Shown: in pieces, positions 57,940 through 64,000 of the stretch
Numbering within the stretch: the stretch's first letter is position 1
How the letters are laid out: each line of letters starts with the position of its first letter
DNA from: JBDSLU01 sp963844435
Lineage (GTDB): Bacteria; Acidobacteriota; Vicinamibacteria; Vicinamibacterales; Vicinamibacteraceae
Assembly (NCBI GenBank): GCA_963844435.1
Contig: CAWJOG010000021.1
Span: 186,001 to 250,000 of the forward strand
Reading direction: 5' to 3'
Length of the DNA stretch: 64,000 nucleotides
The notes under the pieces: model-generated
What the model saw: only the letters and a program-made list of their open reading frames with translations
What the model was told of the DNA's origin: nothing
Database searches by the model: none
Made by a program: the position numbers and the translations under genes

Positions 57940-60711
57940 TCAGAACCCGACTCGGAAGCCCAGCTCGATGCGACGGGGCTCGCCCGACGAGAGCGGCTGG
58001 CCGAAGAACCTCGATGTCTGCACCGTCGAGTAGCTGCGGTAATTCACCGTGTTGGTCAGGTTCGAGACCTGCGCGAAGATCTCGAGGTTGACCCGGCCGT
58101 TGTTGGCGCCGGGCCCGAAGCCGCCGCCGAAGCCGCCGCCACCCCCGCCGCCGCCCGGTCCACGTCCGCCGCCCCCGCCGCCGGGCCCGCCGCCCGGGGC
58201 GCGGATGATCACGGGCCCGCCGCCAGGCCCGCCCGGACCCTGGTCGCCGCCCTTCGGCTGGCCGATGCTCTTCTGCCAGCTGAGTCGCAGGTCGATGTTC
58301 AGCAGGCCCTCGCCGCGGGCGCTGTTGCGGCTGATGCCGTCCGGCCGGTCGTTGCTGACGTCGTCGCCGTTGTCGTCGAAGCCGGTGGTGACGTTGTACG
58401 GCACGCCCGACTCGTAGCGCATGTTCACGTTGGTGCGCAGGCCGAACTTCAGCGGCGTCGACACGAAGCCGAAGATGCGGTGGCGGACGTCGTTGCGCGC
58501 CGGGCCCCATTCGGCGGCGAGATCGCTGCCGTTCATCGGCAGGCTGGTCGCGCTGTCGCCGTCGTTCATCGCCTTCGCCAGGCGGTAGTTGACCGCCCCG
58601 AAGATCCGCTTCGGCGCGTAGTTCAGGTTCATCGACAGGTCGACGCCCTGGCTCTTCGCCTCGCCGATGGCGTCGACGTAGGTGATGATGCCGAGCGCCG
58701 GGAACGGCCGGACGCTGTCGACCGGTGCGTTCAGGTTGACGGCGCGGAACTCGTCGTCGGTGCGCTGGATGAAGTAGTTGCTGCGGAACTGCGCCCAGCT
58801 GGCGAAGGCGTGCTCGACGCCGAACGACGCGCGCGTGATCTGCGGCATCACCACGTCCGCCGCAACCCGCGTCACGGAGGGCGCCAGCTGCGCCACGCCG
58901 GACAGGTCGATGGTCGGGTAGGTCGGGTTGCGGACGATCACGTCGCGCTGGTGCTCGCCGTCGAGACGCAGCGCCTGCTCGTAGAGGCTGTCCTCGTACC
59001 AGTCGTTGAACACCCCGAAGCCGCCGCGGATCGTCGTGCTGCCGCTCTTGAACGGCGTCCACGCGAAGCTGGCGCGCGGCGACAAGTTGATGTGGTCGTT
59101 CAGGTGCGTCTGCGCTTCGTAGCGGAGGCCGTAGCTCACGAGCAGGTTCTTCTGGACGCGGAAGTCGTCCTGCAGGTAGGCGCCGAACTGGAACGACCTG
59201 TACTCGACCAGCGGATCGCCGATGCGCTGCGAGAACTGCAGCGCCTCCCCGGCCAGGTAGGCATCGTTCGACGAGAACGTGTAGGTGCCGTTGAAGTTCC
59301 GCGTCTCGTCGCTGCGGTACGAGCCGCCTTCGACGAGCACGCCGGCACGGAGCGCGTGCTTCTTGCCGAGGGCGAAGTCGAGGTTGTCGGCGAACTCGAT
59401 GGTCTTCGACTTGCGTCCGCCGGCGACCTGCGCGCCGCCGCTCGTGAACGCCTCCTTGACGTTGATCGTCCTGGCGTCGCTGAACGAGCTCGAGACGGTC
59501 TCGTTCCAGTCGACCTCGAGGCGGACCTCGTTGCGCATCTTGCCGAACACCGGACCGCTGGTCGAGATGCGGACCTCGTTGCCCCGGACGAACCGATCGT
59601 AGGCGCGCTCGTAGAGGTCGAAGCCGCCGACGCCGAGCTGCCCCTGGTCGTTGTTGTTGCGCGAGTACTCGACGCGCAGCATCTGGTTCTTGTTGATGGC
59701 GTGCTCGACGCGGGCGTTGAAGTTGATGCGGTCGGTCGGCTTCGACACGACGCCGTCGAACTGCGTGCCGTCGGGGTTGGCTGCGCGGATGGTCTCGGTG
59801 TCGAACGAGTCCATGCCGCCGATGTTGAACGAGAACGACGTCTTGCCCTTCTTGATCGGGCCGTCCATCGAGTACTGGTAGCGCCGCGCCTGCTCGGGCG
59901 GCTTCTCGGTGGCGAACGCGTTGCGCGCGTTCAGCGACTCGTCGCGGAAGGTGGCGGTGGCGTTGTTGCGCCAGTTGCCGTTGCCGGGCCGGGTGCGGAT
60001 GTCGACGCGCGGGAAGCCGGCCTCGTGGTTCTCCGCGGAATACGGATCGAAGCGGAAGCGGATCTCGGCGATCTGCGACTTCGGCGGCAGCCGGCCGCCC
60101 GAGAAGCCGTTGACGCGCATGACGGCGCCCGGGCCGGCCATGTTCGCCAGCTGCTCGGCCATCTCCTCCTCGTCGTCGGGCAGGGCGTCGATCTGGTCCT
60201 GCGTCAGCGCCGACGAGAAGTTGTCGGTGATGTTCTGGTCGGTCTTGTCGCGCGTGACATCGACCTCCTCGACGTAGCCGGCGATCGGGAGCTGGATCTC
60301 GCGGCGCTCCTGGCGTCCGCGGCGGACGTTGACGTCGGTGATCTGCGTCGTCTCGAATCCGATCGATTCGACCTGCACGACGTACCGCCCCGGGGCGAGC
60401 CGCTCGATCGCGGCTTCTCCCTGCTCGTTGGCGGTGGCGGTCTTCGCCTCGGTGCCGGACTTCGCGTTGACGGCGATGACGGAGACGGTGGCGCCGAGGA
60501 TCGCCGCTCCCGTCTGATCGAGGACGACGACCTTGATGCTGCCGACGTTCGGATCCGGCTTCTCCTGCGGCGCGGCGGCGGCCGCCGCCGCCGGAGCCGC
60601 GGCCTGCGGCTCCGCGTCCTGCGCGGCGACGCTCGCGCCCGTGATCGTGGCCATGCTCGTGGACAGGGCGGCGACGCCGAGCAGCCGCAGGAACCAGGAA
60701 GGGGTCGTCAT
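57940..60711 (-). CDS. TonB-dependent receptor, Oar type, with Gly-rich barrel loop
   Basis: 923 residues, intact, ATG 60711. Signal peptide (LLGVAALSTSMATITGASVAAQ), Ala-rich linker, CarboxypepD_reg domain (about 55-140, 'VVLDQTGAAILGATVSVIAV'), plug (about 165-260) with 'MAGPGAVMRVNGFSGGRLPP', then a long barrel. The last loop holds a Gly-rich run (PGGPGGGPVI..., GGGGGG), and the protein ends 'RRIELGFRVGF' with a terminal Phe. Such Oar-type receptors in Acidobacteria take up unknown polymers or proteins. The next gene starts 2 bp upstream of its ATG on the same strand, so both form an operon. Confidence 0.9.
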   Translation of the reverse strand: MTTPSWFLRLLGVAALSTSMATITGASVAAQDAEPQAAAPAAAAAAAPQEKPDPNVGSIKVVVLDQTGAAILGATVSVIAVNAKSGTEAKTATANEQGEAAIERLAPGRYVVQVESIGFETTQITDVNVRRGRQERREIQLPIAGYVEEVDVTRDKTDQNITDNFSSALTQDQIDALPDDEEEMAEQLANMAGPGAVMRVNGFSGGRLPPKSQIAEIRFRFDPYSAENHEAGFPRVDIRTRPGNGNWRNNATATFRDESLNARNAFATEKPPEQARRYQYSMDGPIKKGKTSFSFNIGGMDSFDTETIRAANPDGTQFDGVVSKPTDRINFNARVEHAINKNQMLRVEYSRNNNDQGQLGVGGFDLYERAYDRFVRGNEVRISTSGPVFGKMRNEVRLEVDWNETVSSSFSDARTINVKEAFTSGGAQVAGGRKSKTIEFADNLDFALGKKHALRAGVLVEGGSYRSDETRNFNGTYTFSSNDAYLAGEALQFSQRIGDPLVEYRSFQFGAYLQDDFRVQKNLLVSYGLRYEAQTHLNDHINLSPRASFAWTPFKSGSTTIRGGFGVFNDWYEDSLYEQALRLDGEHQRDVIVRNPTYPTIDLSGVAQLAPSVTRVAADVVMPQITRASFGVEHAFASWAQFRSNYFIQRTDDEFRAVNLNAPVDSVRPFPALGIITYVDAIGEAKSQGVDLSMNLNYAPKRIFGAVNYRLAKAMNDGDSATSLPMNGSDLAAEWGPARNDVRHRIFGFVSTPLKFGLRTNVNMRYESGVPYNVTTGFDDNGDDVSNDRPDGISRNSARGEGLLNIDLRLSWQKSIGQPKGGDQGPGGPGGGPVIIRAPGGGPGGGGGGRGPGGGGGGGGFGGGFGPGANNGRVNLEIFAQVSNLTNTVNYRSYSTVQTSRFFGQPLSSGEPRRIELGFRVGF

Positions 60712-60713
60712 GA

Positions 60714-61775
60714 TCAATTGCTCGTCTTGCGCTTGAACTGCTCGTCGTCGAACTTCGGGTTGGCCTTGGCCTTCTTCAGCTCCCACTCCTCGGTCGGCTT
60801 GTCGCCGGTCTGCATCGTGATGTGGTGCGGGATCTTCACGCCGCCGACGTCCTTGTGGTCGGCGATGAACATCGAGAAGTCGACCATCTTCGGCGGCGGC
60901 GGCGGGCCGGCGGCCTCACGCTCGGCACGCAGGCGGGCGCGGAACTGCTCGTCGGTCTCGCCGTCCTTGCGGGCCGGCCGCTGGATGCGGAAGTTCCGCT
61001 CGCGGTCCTGGTAGGTGAGCATCACCGGCAGGTGGGTCTTGGCGTCGACGAACAGGCGGGCGGCGAAGTTGCCTTCGCCCTTGGCGTCGAGCACGTCGGC
61101 CTCGCCGTCCGGCGATTCGGCCTTGCCGACGTAGGTGAAGGTCAGGCCGGACGTGGCCGCCGTGCCGGGGAACATCGCCAGTGCCGTGCGCCAGTAGAGC
61201 TGCTTCACCATCACGGTCGGATCGAAGCGGCGCCCTTCGCCGCCTGGGCCGCCGCCGGGCCCGCCCCCGGGACCACCAGGGCCGCCGCCGGGCCCACCGG
61301 GTCCGCCGAAGCGGAAGACCGCGCCGCCGGGCGTCGGGCCGAGCGGCCCCATCCAGCCCTCGGTGCCGTTGAACGTCTGCGCGATGCGCGGACCGGGGTT
61401 CGGCCCGAAGTTCGGGAGCTGCTCGACGCGCTGGAATTTGTCAGGGAATCCGAAATAGAGCTCCAAGTCGCCTGCCATGTCCTGCTCGCCCATGACGCGG
61501 CGGTAGGTGCCCTCAAACGACACCGTCTTGAGCGCGTCGATTTTGGCGTCGCCGCCGATCGCCTTGCGCACCTCCGCCAGCACCTCCAGCGACTTCGCAT
61601 CGCTCGGCGCCGGCGCCGTGGCGGGAGCCGGCGCCGCCGCCGGAGCGGTCGGCGTCGCGGCCTGGGGCGCGGGCGCCTGGGCGAAAGCCAGGCTTGGAGC
61701 GAGGAGCGGCGCCGCGATCACGGTTGCGATCACGGAGGCGAGGAAGCCGTAGGTGCGGGTGGGGATGGTCGGCAT
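60714..61775 (-). CDS. Secreted Gly-rich protein of unknown function
   Basis: 353 residues, ATG 61775. Signal peptide (LASVIATVIAAPLLAPSLAFAQ), Ala/Pro-rich linker, then 'LEVLAEVRKAIGGDAKIDAL' and 'YFGFPDKFQRVEQLP' suggesting a LolA/LppX-like beta domain. This is interrupted by a GGPGGGPGGPGGG-type run (about 185-210) and continues with 'LFVDAKTHLPVMLTYQDRER'. The LolA-like fold is inferred from pattern only. It stops 2 bp before the TonB receptor ATG, so it may deliver substrate or modify ligand for that receptor. Divergent from a histidine kinase. Confidence 0.75.
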   Translation of the reverse strand: MPTIPTRTYGFLASVIATVIAAPLLAPSLAFAQAPAPQAATPTAPAAAPAPATAPAPSDAKSLEVLAEVRKAIGGDAKIDALKTVSFEGTYRRVMGEQDMAGDLELYFGFPDKFQRVEQLPNFGPNPGPRIAQTFNGTEGWMGPLGPTPGGAVFRFGGPGGPGGGPGGPGGGPGGGPGGEGRRFDPTVMVKQLYWRTALAMFPGTAATSGLTFTYVGKAESPDGEADVLDAKGEGNFAARLFVDAKTHLPVMLTYQDRERNFRIQRPARKDGETDEQFRARLRAEREAAGPPPPPKMVDFSMFIADHKDVGGVKIPHHITMQTGDKPTEEWELKKAKANPKFDDEQFKRKTSN

Positions 61776-61882
61776 GGCGTTCTGTGTCAGGTGTGGGCCG
61801 GCGGTTCGGTCCGGCGCCGTGTCGTCTGGGCAGGTTGGACGTTGCCCCGGGGTCAATTGTTGTCGTCGGGCGGCGGCGAATG

Positions 61883-61910
61883 GTTAACGGTGCGCTAAGA
61901 CTTTGTTAAG
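61883..61910 (+). promoter_or_regulatory. Three 11-bp-phased TAA repeats, candidate response-regulator site
   Basis: TTAAC (61884), CTAAG (61895) and TTAAG (61906), each preceded by G or C, are spaced exactly 11 bp apart. They lie in the AT-richer 217-bp gap between the divergent histidine kinase and secreted-protein genes. Direct repeats at 11 bp are the binding pattern of OmpR/PhoB-type regulators. The regulator itself is not in the window. Confidence 0.5.
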
Positions 61911-61992
61911 CATGTAAAAGCTGGGTTTTTCGACGTTTTTCGGGTGTTCGACAGGGTTACTCTCATGGCAGCGATTCCGCCGCCGCGCCCCT

Positions 61993-63945
61993 ATGTCCCG
62001 ATCCCTCGCGCTCCGCCGTCCGACCCGCACCGAGCTCGCCGTCGCCGCCATGGCGCTCCTGCTCGGTGTGCTCGCGGTTCTCCAGTACCGATGGGTCGGG
62101 CAGTTGAGCGCCGACGAGCGCGAGCGACTTCGATCGCACGCGGACACGCAGGCCGAGAACCTCACCGACGACTTCAACCGCGAGCTGACCCGCGCGTTCT
62201 TCTGGCTCCAGTTCGGACCCGAGCTGCGCCGCGACGCGCCGCTCGAAGCGGAAGTCGATCGGTACGCGCGCTGGTACTCGGCCGCGCCGCGGCCGGAGAT
62301 CGTCAAGACGATCTATCGCCTGACCGAGCCGACGACGCCGTCCGGCGCGTGGGTCGTGGAGCAGTTCTCCCGCGATCCCGCCCGGCTGGACGTGGTGTCG
62401 TGGCCGGCCGAGCTGGATCCCATCCGCGTCGATCTGGAGAAAGCGCACCAGGCGCACCGTGGCGGCGCCCAGCCGGTCCGCATCGTACCGACGTTCGCCT
62501 CGGTTCCGGCGCTCCTGATCCCGCGCATCGCGCAGCTGCAGGATCGCGGCGACGGCCGGATCCTCAGCGCGTCGCCGCTGAACGGCTACACCGTGGCGGT
62601 GCTCGATCGCGGCTATCTCGAGAAGGATCTGCTGCCGCAGCTCGTCGAGCGCCACTTCCGGCTGTCGCAGGATCCGAGCGTCTACGTCGGGATCTACGGT
62701 CCGGGCATCGCCTTCAGCGCACCCGGCGGCCAGGTGCCGGAAGCGTTACGGACGGCGCCGGACATCACCGACGACGACATGTTCGAGATCCGGTTCTTCG
62801 AGTTCCGGCGGTTCGTCACCGATCGCCGGCTCGAGCCGCCCGCCGGCACGACGGCCGTCGCGGGCACGACCGCACCCTCGACCGGGGCAGCGCGAGGCAC
62901 GGCCACGCCGCCCGGGCAGAACACCGTGATCGTCACCCGCGAAGCCCGCGGCAACGTGTTCCGCGGCCGCGGCGGTCCGGGCGGGCCGGGCGGTCCCCCG
63001 GGACGCGACGGCGTGCCGCACTGGAACGTGCACGTGCTGCACCGTGCCGGCTCGCTCGACATCGCCGTGTCGCACGCGCGCCTGCGCAATCTGCTCGTCA
63101 GCTTCGGCGTGCTGGTGCTGCTCGGCGCGAGCATGGGGCTGGTGCTGGCCACCACCGGGCGCGCCCGGCGTCTTGCGGCGCAGCAGATGGAGTTCGTCGC
63201 CGGCGTGTCGCACGAGCTGCGCACGCCGCTCGCCGTCATCCGCTCCGCCGCCGAGAACCTCGCCGACGGCGTCGTCGCCGATCCGAAGCAGGTGAAACGC
63301 TACGGCGACGTGATCGCCGGCGAGGGCCGCCGGCTCACGCAGATGGTCGAGCAGATCATGGAGTTCGCGGGGTTCGAGAGCGGCCGCGCCACGCTCGACG
63401 TCCGGCCCGCCGATCTCGGCGGCATCATCGACGAGGCGCTCCGCGGCGCCGACCCGCTGGTGCGCGAGCACCACGCCACCATCGAGCGCCGCGGCACGAT
63501 CGAGCTGCCGGCGGTGCTCGTCGATCCCTCGGCGGTGTCGCGCTCGCTGCAGAACCTGATCGTCAACGCGCTCAAGTACGGCGGGGCGCCGCCCGCCGTC
63601 GTGGTCGACGCCCGCCGCGCCGAGGGCGCGCGCCGCGAGGTCACCGTCACCATCGGCGACAACGGCAGCGGCATCGCCGCCCGCGACCTGCCGCACATCT
63701 TCGAGCCCTTCTATCGGGGCGGCGACGCCGCCGCGCGCCAGATCCACGGCAGCGGGCTCGGCCTGAGCCTGGTGAAGCGGATCATGGACGAACTGGGCGG
63801 GCGCATCACCGTGCGAACCGAAGCTGGCAAGGGCAGCGCGTTCACGCTGCACCTGCCGCTGGCGCCGGAAGGCGCGCTGGCCGGTGGGCCGGCGGAACGG
63901 CCCTCGGGCGCGCCCGGCCTGGGCGACCCACGCGTGCCAGCCTGA
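61993..63945 (+). CDS. Membrane sensor histidine kinase
   Basis: 650 residues. TM1 about 15-32 ('LAVAAMALLLGVLAVLQYRW'), an extracytoplasmic region of about 330 residues without an obvious known sensor fold, containing a Gly/Pro-rich segment ('RGGPGGPGGPPGRDG', about 320-335), TM2 about 370-392 ('LLVSFGVLVLLGASMGLVLA'). HisKA has 'VSHELRTPL' with His407, and HATPase motifs are N ('NLIVNALKYG'), G1 ('GDNGSGI'), F ('IFEPFYRG') and G2 ('GSGLGLSLV'). No HAMP is visible. A response-regulator gene is not adjacent upstream and may lie past the right edge. Start ATG 61993 lacks a clear ribosome site. Confidence 0.9.
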   Translation: MSRSLALRRPTRTELAVAAMALLLGVLAVLQYRWVGQLSADERERLRSHADTQAENLTDDFNRELTRAFFWLQFGPELRRDAPLEAEVDRYARWYSAAPRPEIVKTIYRLTEPTTPSGAWVVEQFSRDPARLDVVSWPAELDPIRVDLEKAHQAHRGGAQPVRIVPTFASVPALLIPRIAQLQDRGDGRILSASPLNGYTVAVLDRGYLEKDLLPQLVERHFRLSQDPSVYVGIYGPGIAFSAPGGQVPEALRTAPDITDDDMFEIRFFEFRRFVTDRRLEPPAGTTAVAGTTAPSTGAARGTATPPGQNTVIVTREARGNVFRGRGGPGGPGGPPGRDGVPHWNVHVLHRAGSLDIAVSHARLRNLLVSFGVLVLLGASMGLVLATTGRARRLAAQQMEFVAGVSHELRTPLAVIRSAAENLADGVVADPKQVKRYGDVIAGEGRRLTQMVEQIMEFAGFESGRATLDVRPADLGGIIDEALRGADPLVREHHATIERRGTIELPAVLVDPSAVSRSLQNLIVNALKYGGAPPAVVVDARRAEGARREVTVTIGDNGSGIAARDLPHIFEPFYRGGDAAARQIHGSGLGLSLVKRIMDELGGRITVRTEAGKGSAFTLHLPLAPEGALAGGPAERPSGAPGLGDPRVPA

Positions 63946-64000
63946 CGCGGCGACCGACACCAGCCGCGAAACACGCCACACAGCGCGTCTGATCTACGCC

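Noticed and set aside
58139..58230. Repeated GGC/GGG triplets suggesting a microsatellite or CRISPR-like array
   Set aside because: It is an in-frame Gly/Pro-rich loop of the receptor, with no spacer structure.
57790..61014. Open frame of about 1,070 codons on the plus strand opposite the TonB receptor
   Set aside because: Antisense to an intact receptor with signal peptide and terminal Phe; composition is that of a mirror frame.
1..64000. tRNA, rRNA, CRISPR array, phage or plasmid functions
   Set aside because: None was recognised by eye; small structured RNAs could still be missed without a covariance search.

Overview
The window is about 64 kb of uniformly high-G+C DNA with tightly packed genes, many sharing ATGA stop/start overlaps. 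The gene families point to an acidobacterium, most likely of the Vicinamibacteria type. Oar-type TonB-dependent receptors with carboxypeptidase-regulatory N-termini, CRTAC1-like (FG-GAP plus ASPIC/UnbV) proteins next to giant TPR proteins, a VWFA-related secreted protein, and a kinase-less relative of the acidobacterial Ser/Thr kinase architecture all fit that group. No rRNA, tRNA, CRISPR array, complete insertion sequence or prophage was recognised, so the taxonomic call is inference from gene content.

Layout. (1) 1-10.8 kb, plus strand: the end of a TonB receptor, two secreted TPR proteins and three tandem CRTAC1-like proteins. (2) 10.8-21.3 kb, mostly minus: a small unknown protein, a second TonB receptor divergent from an XRE regulator/membrane protein pair, a DUF488 protein, an AAA/DUF4143 ATPase, RecQ, a serine beta-lactamase-like hydrolase, a CarboxypepD-regulatory/cupin protein and an AhpC/TSA-like protein. 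(3) 21.5-26.9 kb, plus: a GH36-type alpha-galactosidase, a GH116 enzyme and a lipoprotein. (4) 26.9-43.3 kb: a UlaG-like lactonase with glutamine synthetase, a PDZ protein, a membrane GAF sensor, an orphan NuoG with CcdA and a porin, an M1-type peptidase, a SpoIIE phosphatase, a Kbl-like enzyme, a DUF5658 protein and an aminotransferase. (5) 43.8-47.8 kb: a VWFA-related protein, an OmpA lipoprotein and four small cytosolic genes. (6) 47.8-57.7 kb, minus: a nine-gene MoxR/Bat-type operon with four unusual leading genes. (7) 57.9-64 kb: a TonB receptor/secreted protein pair divergent from a membrane histidine kinase; all three carry Gly/Pro-rich GGPGG segments.

Two things stand out. First, about twenty genes are split between two reading frames, and nearly every split is repaired by removing one base, often from a short G or C run. 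They include nuoG, an aminotransferase, DUF58, GH36 and both TPR/TonB loci. The pattern looks more like insertion-biased consensus error than biological decay, so these genes are annotated at full span with the suspected site noted. Second, the MoxR/Bat operon is led by a triple-repeat secreted protein, a receptor that keeps the ends of an acidobacterial kinase but has no kinase domain, a coiled-coil lipoprotein and a membrane WD40 protein. This is the best candidate here for an undescribed system. A covarying double-hairpin repeat at two convergent gene ends is the clearest non-coding novelty.
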